Shown piece after piece: positions 1 through 8,355 of a stretch of DNA of 64,000 nucleotides (positions are counted from its first letter, which is position 1; every line of letters begins with the position of its first letter). Under the pieces are notes generated by a model. It did no database searches, had not been told where the DNA came from, and saw nothing but the letters and a program-made list of their open reading frames with translations. Origin of the DNA: Eisenbergiella sp963559585 (GTDB lineage Bacteria; Bacillota; Clostridia; Lachnospirales; Lachnospiraceae); contig CAUWLJ010000004.1 of NCBI GenBank assembly GCA_963559585.1, forward strand, positions 1-64,000, read 5' to 3'. A program made the translations under genes and the position numbers.

Positions 1-1965
1 GGCTCCTGCCCCCGCCTGTGTACTGCTCGTACAGACCCTGCTGGTCACCTTCACCTCTCCCGCTGCGCCGCGCCGCAGGGCTTCTTCCCGGGCGGCGGCC
101 TCCGCCTCCTTCACCGCATACGCCACGGCCTCCTCCTCGTCCTCAAAGCTCCTGGGCTCATGACTTCCAAACACTGTATAGCCGGTGATTCCGTCCACAT
201 CCATGCTGGGCCTGATCTCCACGAAGCTGGAGACACTGATGCTTCCCAGCACTGCTCCCAGCGCGTTGGCCACCGTATCATTCTCAGGAACCACAGCGTG
301 GGTTCCCAGCAGGCGGGCCACATCGTGGATAAAGACATGGGCGGGGCCGCCAACGCCCACCAGGGAAAATGTGGTATGAAACATGGGGGTAAGAAGGGGA
401 TCCCTCTCCCCTCTCCTTCCCTCCTCATAGGCTTCTCCAATCAAGCGTTCCAGCTCTGGACTGATTCCATTTTTCCTGTAGTGAGGGTATTTGTTCTCCA
501 GCAGGGCGATCACAATGTTCAGGTAAAGCTTTCTTTTCACCTCATCATAAACCTGACGGCAGAGCTCCTCTACGCTGATGTCCAGGTTGTATGCCGCCCA
601 CTGTGCGCCAAGCCCGGAGGCTTCTGTACAGTACTTCTGAAAATCCCCGCAAAGGTGCATTACGTCCGTGGGGGTCAGGCCGCAAAGCAGAACCACGCCG
701 TCCTTCAGCAGACGGGAAACGTCCAGGGTATATACGTCTTTTCCAACTGCTGCCGCGGCCTCCTCAATGGAAAGCGGGCCGCTGCGCAGCACACTGCAGA
801 ATTTTTTCTCATGCTCGGTATAAACAGGGCTGCCGCTGATGTCGCGCACCAAAAGATAATGCTCATACAGAAAACGGGTATGCTTTCTGACAGGCATTTT
901 TTTCAGATTTTCCAGCACGCAGGGGTGCTCGCAGGCCGCTACGCAGAGGGGAACCACCCTGCGGCTCTCCAGCACCAGTTTTCCATCCTTATAGTGAACC
1001 GCGCTGTCGCCGCCCAGCCCCAGCGTCCTGATATACAGACCGTTCACAAAGGTTTTCCATTTTCCGATGGATACGCCCTCGGTAAACGTCACCGGTCTGC
1101 CTTCCCGTATCAGCGCAATATCCGTGGTGGTACCTCCCATATCCACCATAATGCTGTCGGAGCTGTCCGTCATGTGCATACATCCCACCGCGCTTGCCGC
1201 AGGCCCGCACAAAAGGGTCTCCACAGGATGCAGAGCAGCAAAATCCTCCGACATCAGTCCCCCGTCACTGCGCATGATCACCAGCCGTTTGGGACGGATC
1301 CCACGTGCAGCAAGGGCCTTTCTTACCGCTGACAGGAATTCCCTGATCACAGGAAACAGGCCTGCGTTCAGAAGGGTGGTGGCTCCCCTCTGGAGGCTGT
1401 TGAGTTCAGAGAAAAGCTCGTGTCCGCACACTACGGACACATCGCAGGTTTCCCGGATGATGTCTCTGGCTTTTTTCTCAATGACGGCTCCGTTGCGCAT
1501 GGCATTCATCTCGATGACACCCACACCGTCCAGGTTTTCATAACCCTGTTTCAGTTCCCGGCGGAACCGTTCCCAGTCAGGCTATCTGTCAATGGCTCCT
1601 GAAAAATGAGTGAAACAATCGAAAAGGCCGATTTCTTCGGAACGGGGCAGGCCATACTGCGCGCCGTACTGGTCAATGATTTCTTTTTTTCCGCCAAAAA
1701 AAATGAGTCTGGCGCGGCCGCCCTTTTCTTCCACGCAGGCATTGGTGGCCAGAGTGGTGGAAAGAGAGATTAATTCCGATTGCCGCGCAATTTCAATCGG
1801 CAAAACGTCTATTGCGTTTAGTATGCCTATGGACAGATCATGGCGTGTAGTGAGCGTTTTGGCGCTTCCAAGGATGGAGCGGGTGTCATAATCATACAGG
1901 ACGGCATCTGTGCAGGTGCCGCCGGTGTCGATTCCAATTCCTATTGGCATGAGAGGGAATCTCAT
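1..1965 (-). pseudogene. Hydantoinase/oxoprolinase family protein with in-frame UAG
   Basis: This is an ASKHA-fold hydantoinase/oxoprolinase (HyuA-like) protein of the kind that opens cyclic amides such as hydantoins or 5-oxoproline with ATP. The N-terminus carries the nucleotide-binding motif IGIDTGGTCTDAVL. Further on are MVDMGGTTTDIAL and GLGGDSAVHY, which are typical of the family. The frame is interrupted by a single TAG at 1582-1584, after residue 127 (..FSGAIDR). It then continues in the same frame with full family similarity (PDWERFRRELKQG.., VVCGHELFSELNSLQRGA..) to the window edge, where the C-terminus is cut off. A CAG or GAG to TAG change would explain the break. The start may be 1965 or the ATG at 1950, and neither has a strong ribosome binding site. 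It could be a decayed gene, a strain polymorphism, a sequencing error or a suppressed amber codon; decay seems most likely. Confidence 0.8.
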
Positions 1966-2100
1966 TTTTCTTTATTGGGCAGGAAGGAGCAAACGAGCAG
2001 CCCTCCCTTTTCTCCTGCGGGAAGTGAATAGGGCAGATTTCAATTCATAATTCCACTCAGGAACGGTCAAGCATGACCATTGCCAGTCGTATCGGACGCA

Positions 2101-2263
2101 ATTTTTATTGACGCTCCTACATAGGGAGCGACCATAACCTTGGCATACTGCTTATGTTTGCCACAGATTTCAATCCACGCTCCCACACAGGGAGCGACGA
2201 AACGCTCGGAAGCACAAATAAGATCACGACAATTTCAATCCACGCTCCCACACAGGGAGCGAC
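2101..2263 (-). CRISPR. Short CRISPR array, 3 repeats, type I-C-style repeat
   Basis: Three 32-nt repeats lie at 2101-2132, 2167-2198 and 2232-2263, with spacers of 34 nt (2133-2166) and 33 nt (2199-2231). The last two repeats are identical. The first differs at six positions and is the degenerate terminal repeat. On the minus strand the repeat begins GTCGCTCCCTGTGTGGGAGC and ends GTGGATTGAAAT, with an internal GCTCCC/GGGAGC hairpin. This is the pattern known from subtype I-C arrays. The degenerate copy at the low-coordinate end places the leader at the high-coordinate end, so transcription runs minus, co-directional with the adjacent cas operon. No I-C cas genes are visible nearby. Confidence 0.93.
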
Positions 2264-2453
2264 TGCAAAATCCGCCAAAACTCCCCCCTTCTCCCCACAT
2301 CTTCTTAGGCAATTATACCTGTCCTGCCTCCTTTTTACAAGCCAAATTCCATATAACATTCATTCCAGCACTATAAAACAATTTAATTCGGTGCGAATCC
2401 CCCAGGGAATTTATGTGCACTCCACATTCGCACCTATTTCCTCTGAAGTTGTC
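2264..2453 (-). promoter_or_regulatory. CRISPR leader with conserved-looking stem-loop
   Basis: This A/T-rich non-coding stretch lies between the end of the csm5-like gene and the first repeat, where a leader is expected. It contains an inverted repeat, GGTGCGAAT at 2390-2398 and ATTCGCACC at 2426-2434 (9-bp stem, 27-nt loop), at the leader's upstream end. The region next to the first repeat is rich in A and T runs on the plus strand (2330-2386), as in leaders that carry the array promoter. Leader function is inferred from position and from which repeat is degenerate. Confidence 0.65.
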
Positions 2454-3284
2454 TTACACAGGTGATTCAGAAAACAGCTTCAGCTCCACCAGTCCATGAG
2501 GCAGGTTTGTTTCAATATCTATGAACAGGCTGCCTTTTTCCCCGTTTGCCCTGGGATCCTGTAAAATAGAATGGAGAAGCCCTTTATAACCTCCCATCAG
2601 GACTATCTTATTATTTCTGCATAATTTTTCCAGTTCTGTTCTCTCCCGCTCCAGCGCACTTTTTCCTTTGGCACACTCCCCCTTCTTTTCATTCTTCCCC
2701 GCTCTCGTCAATCCTGTCTCCAGCATCTGAATATAGGAAATCATCTGCTTCATCTTCTTAACCGTCACTGCATTCGCCGCACTCAACAGATTTCCAAATT
2801 CAGTGTTCTCCTCCAGATACAGCTCCCCTTCCAGTATCGTGCCGCTTTTTATCATTTCCACTCCCACATTGTCAAAAAAGGGAGCCAGCTTTGTTTTCTG
2901 CGGTTTATCCAGATACTGAACCTTCTGCAGATTCCGCAGGACAATAGCGGCATTGGGAACCAAAATGTCATCCGCCATCAGGCGGGTTGCTTCATCCCCT
3001 GTCCTTTCCCTCTGCAAAAGTGCTCCCTTTACAGAGCTTCCGGGCAGATAATACGAGGCATTTTCCGGATCATACTCCTGATATTCTCCGTATTGGTAAA
3101 ACGGATAAACCACTTTGGCAGGCTTTCTGTCTTGTACCTGCATTTCAGACTTTTCAGGCTTCCCAGGTTCTTCAATGAACGGCTCCCTGGCAAACTCATC
3201 TATTCCCGGATAGAGCGCCTGGCCTGAACGCGGTGAAAGAATCAGGCTGGATAATACTTTTATCTGATACACAGCTTTTTTCAT
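2454..3284 (-). CDS. csm5: Csm5-like type III RAMP protein
   Basis: This is a 276-residue RAMP-superfamily (Cas7-like) protein of a type III effector. It is expected to cap the crRNA 3' end of the backbone. The diagnostic motif is YYLPGSSVKGALLQ near residues 81-94, matching the Csm5/Cas7 consensus PGSSlKGa. The N-terminal strand KAVYQIKVLSSLILS fits the first RAMP strand. It is shorter than most Csm5 proteins. The ATG at 3284 follows AAGGAG at a good distance. It is the last cas gene of the operon, 43 nt after the csm4-like gene and about 190 nt before the array. Assignment to Csm5 rather than another Cas7 paralogue rests on gene order and the weak G-rich features elsewhere. Confidence 0.75.
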   Translation of the reverse strand: MKKAVYQIKVLSSLILSPRSGQALYPGIDEFAREPFIEEPGKPEKSEMQVQDRKPAKVVYPFYQYGEYQEYDPENASYYLPGSSVKGALLQRERTGDEATRLMADDILVPNAAIVLRNLQKVQYLDKPQKTKLAPFFDNVGVEMIKSGTILEGELYLEENTEFGNLLSAANAVTVKKMKQMISYIQMLETGLTRAGKNEKKGECAKGKSALERERTELEKLCRNNKIVLMGGYKGLLHSILQDPRANGEKGSLFIDIETNLPHGLVELKLFSESPV

Positions 3285-3327
3285 ACAGGCTCCTTCCCGT
3301 GTTTTTTCGGATACTTCTTATCTTCTG

Positions 3328-4296
3328 CTATAGTATAGGGTACAGAAATGCACTGCCAAACACGATGTCTCTGTTTGCATAGAAGGGAGAACGTATGCAC
3401 TTTCCTGCCTGCTCTATTCCCTTCTGCAGGACGATCACGCTGCCGCAGTCAATAAAGCTGATAAACTGCTTTTGACAGCTCCATCCTCCCATCACGGAAA
3501 ACGGGCGGCGCTCCGAGGTAAAAAGCCTGAGGGTGGAACGTGAAAAATTGATCTGATCAGGCAGCAGCATCCCCATATTTAAGTACCGGCTGGCCTGAGG
3601 AAGCCGGATTTCCTCCATTCCTTCCACAAGGAACTGGTTCAGCCCCTGGGATGCTCTTTTTCCCAAAATAAGCGTGGCGCCATCCCGCTGAAGCTTCCCA
3701 AGCAGCTTCAGAAGATCATCTGTGGTTTCACCTTCGTCCCCCTGGAAATAGAAGCAGAATTCTGACACGCCGCCTGCCTCCTGCTTCCCATTCCTGTCCA
3801 GCCTTACCTCCTGCAGTTGTAATGTAGGAACGGTATACAGCCTGGCTTCCAGGCCCTCCATGCCGTAAAGAGTACTTTCTATGGATGCCCTAAGCTGCTG
3901 TGCATCCGTTTTTTTCACATATGGAAAAATTGAACTCTCCCAGCCGGGCTTTCCCATTTCCATGATACTTTTCAGCCCCTGCTTACCTATATAATCCCTT
4001 TTCTTCAATTCTGCGCGCCGTTCCTTCAGGCTGACTTCCTCGTCGCCCTCCCTGCTCCCCTCCCTGACCAGCCTGTCCGAGGCATAGTCCAGAGGCATAG
4101 GAAAATAGTCCAGAGGAAATACGTTGGACAGTGCCAGATGAACTCTTTTTTCCAGAACGGCTTTTACCATTTCTGACGCTTTTTCGTCCCCTCTGCTTTC
4201 CGCATATTTCGTTGTCAGCGCCCCGAATATTTTCTGGGAATCCGGGAGCTGTGTGATTCCCCCGGCGGAGCTGAGCATAATTTTATAATTTCTCAC
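3328..4296 (-). CDS. csm4: Csm4-like (Cas5-group) type III RAMP protein
   Basis: This Cas5-type subunit is expected to bind the crRNA 5' handle and contact Cas10 at the base of the type III complex. Visible signs are the first strand NYKIMLSSAGG followed by DSQKIFGALTTKY (Csm4 has S/DslfgAl here), a central G-rich loop LILGKRASQGLNQF, and the C-terminal block RPFSVMGGWSCQKQF, which resembles the Csm4 C-terminus. The exact start is uncertain. A GTG at 4296 (VRNYKIML) overlaps the csm3 stop by 14 nt; a TTG at 4320 and an ATG a few codons inside are alternatives. Overlap with csm3 suggests translational coupling. Length (about 320 residues) fits Csm4. Confidence 0.78.
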   Translation of the reverse strand: MRNYKIMLSSAGGITQLPDSQKIFGALTTKYAESRGDEKASEMVKAVLEKRVHLALSNVFPLDYFPMPLDYASDRLVREGSREGDEEVSLKERRAELKKRDYIGKQGLKSIMEMGKPGWESSIFPYVKKTDAQQLRASIESTLYGMEGLEARLYTVPTLQLQEVRLDRNGKQEAGGVSEFCFYFQGDEGETTDDLLKLLGKLQRDGATLILGKRASQGLNQFLVEGMEEIRLPQASRYLNMGMLLPDQINFSRSTLRLFTSERRPFSVMGGWSCQKQFISFIDCGSVIVLQKGIEQAGKCIRSPFYANRDIVFGSAFLYPIL

Positions 4297-5020
4297 CTTC
4301 CTGTCCCTCACCTTCCACAACCGTTACTTCTATTCTCCCATATCCGCGGCTTTTGGAATTTCCCAGCCGGTAAGCGCCGTTGTTAAATTTCTTCAAGTTA
4401 AAAATGATGTATTCTCTGCACGCTTTTACCGCCTTTTCATCAAATGGAGGATTGGTGAAACGATACAGCTCTACCTCTCCCTCAAACACAAGCCCGCCTC
4501 TGGCCGCCTTGTAGGTTCTGGGATTCGATCGAAGCTCCGATCCCGTCTGGCTGATCGCGGTCTTGGTATCAATGGAAAAGCACTTCTTCCGATCCCGATA
4601 CTCTTTTCTCAATCTGAGATCATGAAACAATAGCTTTGGGGTGTTGTTAAATTCCCGGATGCCAAACAGGTATGCCGCAGAAGCCTCCCTAACCGCGCCC
4701 TCATACCGTTTGCCGATTCGTTCCAGTTCCTGTTCCCGTCCCTCTCTGTTCAGCATACTGCTGATCCTGTCCCAGTTTGCATTCCTTTCATTCTCAAGCT
4801 CCTCCTGATACCAGCGGGCGATCTCTTTTCCCTCTCTGCTGTCGTCGCCGCTCACGATACTGCGCAGGGCTCCTTTCAGGGAAGAAGCCGGGATACAGGG
4901 AAATCCCTCCTCATCCACCGCTGTCCACAGGTCGATCCCTCCTATTTCAAAGGGCATGGGAGAGCCTCCGATGAAAAGATTGGAAAGAGTCTTAACTCTT
5001 ATTTCGATTACGTTTCTCAT
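4283..5020 (-). CDS. csm3: Csm3-like (Cas7) backbone protein with catalytic Asp
   Basis: This is the Cas7 backbone subunit of a type III complex, 245 residues, which in the family cuts target RNA at 6-nt intervals. The motif LFIGGS...EIGGIDL...IPASSLKGALRS aligns with the Csm3 N-terminus. Asp30 in GGID corresponds to the catalytic Asp33 known from Streptococcus thermophilus Csm3, so target RNA cleavage should be intact. The C-terminus has NSKSRGYGRIEV, a typical G-rich RAMP loop. The start is set at the ATG at 5020 because AGGAGG lies just upstream; the open frame extends further but that part is not Csm3-like. It overlaps the end of cas10 by 29 nt and the csm4-like gene by 14 nt. Confidence 0.88.
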   Translation of the reverse strand: MRNVIEIRVKTLSNLFIGGSPMPFEIGGIDLWTAVDEEGFPCIPASSLKGALRSIVSGDDSREGKEIARWYQEELENERNANWDRISSMLNREGREQELERIGKRYEGAVREASAAYLFGIREFNNTPKLLFHDLRLRKEYRDRKKCFSIDTKTAISQTGSELRSNPRTYKAARGGLVFEGEVELYRFTNPPFDEKAVKACREYIIFNLKKFNNGAYRLGNSKSRGYGRIEVTVVEGEGQEGEKL

Positions 5021-7142
5021 GCTTTCTGCCCTCCTTCTGAAATGTGCTTTTTGGTGAACTGCCCTTCCTGTTCCCCTTCTTTTTGGAAGCATCCTCTTTC
5101 AGATACTCCATTTTTTTCTCATTGTACTCATAAAGCAGCATCAGGGCGTCCACATAATCCTCGCTCCACAGGCCGGACTGCTCTGCAAGCTTCAAAAACC
5201 TTTCCCGGTCGAAAAACAGACGGTTCGGCAGTTTTCCCTCTTTTTCCCGTCTATCGTTTAAATCCTTTACATTCTGCTTTTCTTCGTCCGTGGAAGGATT
5301 CCGGGCTTCTATGATGTCGGCCGCTCTGTCATACCCCACGCTCCTCATACGGAAAAATGTGGATTTATCCAGCACAAGACGTTTGTATCCACCCCTCCGC
5401 AAGTCTTTTCTGTACAGATGGTCGATCAAAACCTCTCTCAGCTCCTTACCCGCGCCATTTTCATCCCAATTTCCACATTTCTCATATAAATAGTTCTCCG
5501 GGCCGCTGAACAGATACTGCTTGACCTCATCTTTCCTGTTGTCTGCCGCTGTCCCCTCTCCGTAGATTCGGAAACGGACGTCGCTGAAAAGAAGCAGCAA
5601 CCGCAGATAGCGTTCAAACTGCTGCTTTGTTTCATTCTTTATGCAGATCTTTGTTACCCCTCCTTCTCTTCTGAACAGCCTCCGGATCAGCATCATGTTC
5701 AGGGCCAGCTCCGACTCCCGCACCTCCCGGTCGGCATCTCCCAGATACCGGGGCAGCAGATGATACAGGATATGGTTCATATACCGTATATCGCTCTTTT
5801 CTTTATCATCTCCCCTTTCCTCCGCCGCAATGTCCTCCAGCAGTGTATAGAAGAAATTCGGCCTTCCCAGCAGTTCGCTGCATCTGCCCTTTCTGCTTCT
5901 GATATAATTGAGGAATTTTACATCATTCTTGAAAAATTCCCAGATCAGTTCATTCTCCTCTTCCTCTTTAATTGCCGCCTTTTCCCGGCAGCTGCTGCAG
6001 CGGCATCCTCTCTTTCCGCAGGCGGCTCCCAATTCCGCCTTTGCCGCCTTCATCCGGTCATATTCCACACTCACAAAGGGCAGTCCGCCCACGCAGATCT
6101 TCATATCCCCGGCAAATGGCTTCAAAGCCTTCGGAATCGTTTTGGCCTTGGCACGCTTTAACTGCTCCTCCACCATTTCCATATAATAGCGGACGGGCTG
6201 CCTGTTAAACGTAATATCCACTCCGATGCTGACTCCCAGCTTCAGGCCATTCCCATCCTTCCTGATCCTGCAGTTCACCTTCTCCATGATCCTGCTGCAT
6301 ACCTGAACGCCGCTGAGCAGATCCTCCACTGCCACGGCAAAGAAAATGTCGTCCCCCGCAATATAAAAGGGAAACAGCCATCCCTTCTTATTTTCAGGAG
6401 CAATCTGCTCCGGGGCAGTCTGCTCCGGGGCACACGCCATCGCCGCCCTGTGCAGTCCCTCTATGGAGATTTCCTCATTCAAAATCTCACTGATCCTTCT
6501 GTATTCTTCATAATCACGGATATTTTGGAATATGGTTCCCATCCCATCCAGATCCGCCTTTATCACCGCAATGCGGAAGCGGTTCTTTCTCCCGCCTTCA
6601 TCGCCTTCCTGCGGCCCCAGTGCATTGATGTCACCGGCAAACTGCGGGAAATCCCAGTCTTTCTTTTCTCTGCCGGTTTTCTTCACAGGCTGAAAGGAAA
6701 ACAGCATGTCTCTGTGCCTTTCCAGAATTCTGTTCCAGTTCTCCGTCCGCTTCAGTTCCTTTTTGGCCTTCTGAATCATATCGATTTTTCTGTCCGATCC
6801 TTCGGAGGAAAAATATACCCAGCGGATCAGCTTCTGTCCGTTTGACATCCGATAACAGGATTCAAACAGCATGTCAAGCTTACATTCCAGTTCTTTCTTC
6901 TGCAGAGCTGAACGAAAAATATAAACGCCGGAGCATTTCAGAAGAATCCCATCCTCCTCCACGAAAAATGCCTTCTCCACATCCTCAAAAAAATCTTTGG
7001 AAATCTGAACGGACGAATCCATAATATCTCTAAGCGTGGCTTCCTCCGTCTGTTTCTCCTGCACATGGGAATGTATTACCTCCGTCAGAAATGTCTGAAT
7101 CTTGTCCACGGACAGCGCAACGATCCATTCCGTCATGCTCAT
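4992..7142 (-). CDS. cas10: HD-less Cas10-like large subunit of type III effector
   Basis: This 716-residue protein is the type III large subunit. A degenerate palm lies at the N-terminus (WIVALSVDKIQTFL, about residues 6-19). A second palm at about 190-350 carries FRIAVIKADLDGMGTIF (Asp197/Asp199) and FYIAGDDIFFA, where AGDD at 262-265 replaces the usual GGDD. Both acidic residues that bind metal in cyclic oligoadenylate synthesis are present. A Cys cluster (C375, C380, C382, C385) lies after the second palm, not between the palms as in standard Cas10. There is no N-terminal HD nuclease domain. About 330 further residues follow, much longer than the usual D4 domain; they could hold a small-subunit-like bundle. 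The ATG overlaps the stop of the upstream nuclease gene as ATGA. Confidence 0.85.
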   Translation of the reverse strand: MSMTEWIVALSVDKIQTFLTEVIHSHVQEKQTEEATLRDIMDSSVQISKDFFEDVEKAFFVEEDGILLKCSGVYIFRSALQKKELECKLDMLFESCYRMSNGQKLIRWVYFSSEGSDRKIDMIQKAKKELKRTENWNRILERHRDMLFSFQPVKKTGREKKDWDFPQFAGDINALGPQEGDEGGRKNRFRIAVIKADLDGMGTIFQNIRDYEEYRRISEILNEEISIEGLHRAAMACAPEQTAPEQIAPENKKGWLFPFYIAGDDIFFAVAVEDLLSGVQVCSRIMEKVNCRIRKDGNGLKLGVSIGVDITFNRQPVRYYMEMVEEQLKRAKAKTIPKALKPFAGDMKICVGGLPFVSVEYDRMKAAKAELGAACGKRGCRCSSCREKAAIKEEEENELIWEFFKNDVKFLNYIRSRKGRCSELLGRPNFFYTLLEDIAAEERGDDKEKSDIRYMNHILYHLLPRYLGDADREVRESELALNMMLIRRLFRREGGVTKICIKNETKQQFERYLRLLLLFSDVRFRIYGEGTAADNRKDEVKQYLFSGPENYLYEKCGNWDENGAGKELREVLIDHLYRKDLRRGGYKRLVLDKSTFFRMRSVGYDRAADIIEARNPSTDEEKQNVKDLNDRREKEGKLPNRLFFDRERFLKLAEQSGLWSEDYVDALMLLYEYNEKKMEYLKEDASKKKGNRKGSSPKSTFQKEGRKHEKRNRNKS

Positions 7143-8131
7143 CCCCCCTTTCCTTCTTTCTCTTTTTCTTCTTTCTCTTTTTCCTCCTCCTTTTTCGTCT
7201 CTTTCCGTCTTCCATTTTGATTGAACATCTCCGCATATGCGATATGCGGAAACAGCATGGGATTGTTGATCAGCATGAGAACCTGATTCAACTGAAAATT
7301 GAATGTAAGCAGGGAAAGCTCTGATCCGCCCTGTTGCACGATGTAGTCCTCCAGCTTCCTGGCCTTCACCCCTTGTTTTTCAACAGCCTCTTTCCCACCT
7401 TCAGATACCTCTTTCTTTCCATCCTCCTGCTCCGTCTGCTTCAGTTCATCCTTTGCATGGTTCAGGGAATAGTACCAGTCATATAGATTCTTCCTGGCAT
7501 TATTCCATGTTATTTTCAGTCTGCCCTCCTTTTTGGCCTCGATCACAATGTCCAGCTTAGCTATGACTTTGGGGGACGGATTTTTGTCTCCCTCCATGAA
7601 GCACAAAAGACACAGCGGACGTGTTGCGCTCTGTGTGTTCACACTTTGCTTCTCTCCGCACGCGATAAATGCAGCCATTCTCGCATAAGACCGGTTTGAA
7701 GTCTGCAAGCTCTGTATACTGTCAATCCATTTTTCAATATCGGAATCTTTGATAGAGTGGCTCTTACATTCTATAACCGCTGCTACCGCCTCAATGGGAA
7801 TGAATTTCATCTTCCCCGCTCTGAAAATATAAGGCGTGTAGGTCTCGTCAAAAATCGCCAGATCTACTTCCTTGGAAACCTTTCCATTTGAATCAATAAT
7901 AAACACCGACTGTTCTATGCAGAACTTGCGCGGCAGCAGATTGGCAAACATTTCTCTCCATATCTGCTCCCTGTTATGCCCGCTCGTCCCTCCATGGGGA
8001 ACGGTAAAAGAAAGCTGACTGGTAATCACCCTTTCCATCTGCCTGTAGTTTTCTTTTATATCCCATATCGCATTTTGATCGTCTGGATTCTGCGAATATT
8101 GGATTTCCTTATCCTGTGTATTTTCTCTCAT
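7139..8131 (-). CDS. DUF6602-like PD-(D/E)XK nuclease inside type III cas operon
   Basis: This 330-residue protein resembles the DUF6602 group. Visible features are GGTSGHNREQIWREMF (Glu55), then SKEVDLAIFDE (Asp90), IPIEAVAAVIECKS (Glu114, Glu121-x-Lys123). The D...E-x-K spacing is that of a PD-(D/E)XK nuclease core. A second conserved-looking helical block, FQLNQVLMLINNPMLFP, lies near the C-terminus, followed by a low-complexity Lys/Glu tail. The start at 8131 is preferred over an upstream in-frame ATG at 8182 because the extra codons lie in a repeat element and a GGGAG site precedes 8131. The stop overlaps the cas10 start (ATGA), so the two are probably made together. It has no CARF domain. 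Function is not established; a guided or recruited DNase/RNase role is inferred. Confidence 0.75.
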   Translation of the reverse strand: MRENTQDKEIQYSQNPDDQNAIWDIKENYRQMERVITSQLSFTVPHGGTSGHNREQIWREMFANLLPRKFCIEQSVFIIDSNGKVSKEVDLAIFDETYTPYIFRAGKMKFIPIEAVAAVIECKSHSIKDSDIEKWIDSIQSLQTSNRSYARMAAFIACGEKQSVNTQSATRPLCLLCFMEGDKNPSPKVIAKLDIVIEAKKEGRLKITWNNARKNLYDWYYSLNHAKDELKQTEQEDGKKEVSEGGKEAVEKQGVKARKLEDYIVQQGGSELSLLTFNFQLNQVLMLINNPMLFPHIAYAEMFNQNGRRKETKKEEEKEKEEKEKEGKGG

Positions 8132-8144
8132 TTTTAACTCCCTG

Positions 8145-8239
8145 CCGGAGCGCTTTCTGCTCCGGCTGCGGTGAGAAAACACGCATGTGATTTCTCACCT
8201 GCGATACTCACAGTTTTGTGACGCTCCGCACAAAACTGT
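8145..8239. repeat. Palindromic intergenic repeat, family 1, copy A
   Basis: A structured element of about 95 bp starts 14 nt upstream of the nuclease-gene start codon. It shares an extended match with 28128-28220 (copy B), including GGAGCG at one end, the block AAAACACGCAT and the block CTCACAG(C/T)TTTGTGA. It forms two hairpins: GTGAGAAA 8171-8178 with TTTCTCAC 8191-8198, and CAGTTTTGTG 8211-8220 with CACAAAACTG 8229-8238. A third hairpin (8241-8255 with 8260-8274) follows directly. The remaining sequence up to the cas6 stop (8275-8355) shows no gene. Confidence 0.75.
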
Positions 8240-8355
8240 TGATTGGAAATAAGCCATCAGGCTTATTTTCAATCTCCCTCCATTTTAAACACGCTCTACC
8301 CGTCAGTTTCCGGCGCATATGCGTTTCACCGGCTGTAATTTCTTTTTTCAAAAAT

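Noticed and set aside
160..1332. Plus-strand open frame of 390 codons across the hydantoinase gene
   Set aside because: The minus-strand frame shows continuous hydantoinase family sequence; the plus frame does not.
1582..1584. UAG read as pyrrolysine
   Set aside because: The position aligns with an ordinary Gln/Glu-type surface residue of the family and no pyl genes or downstream element are seen; kept only as a remote option.
2033..2100. Further degenerate CRISPR repeat beyond 2101
   Set aside because: A short TTTCAATTCATAATTCC resembles part of a repeat, but the GCTCCC hairpin is absent.
4992..7142. HD nuclease domain in Cas10
   Set aside because: The protein begins directly with a palm-like strand (WIVALSVDKIQTF), and no His-Asp pair in a suitable helical context lies before it.
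8132..8182. Upstream in-frame start adding 17 residues to the DUF6602-like protein
   Set aside because: The extra codons lie in the palindromic repeat element also found before uxaB, where the same kind of false extension appears.
8183..8355. Possible small-subunit (csm2) gene between cas6 and the nuclease gene
   Set aside because: The gap holds only hairpin-forming repeat DNA; no open frame with a ribosome binding site or helical small-subunit pattern is present.
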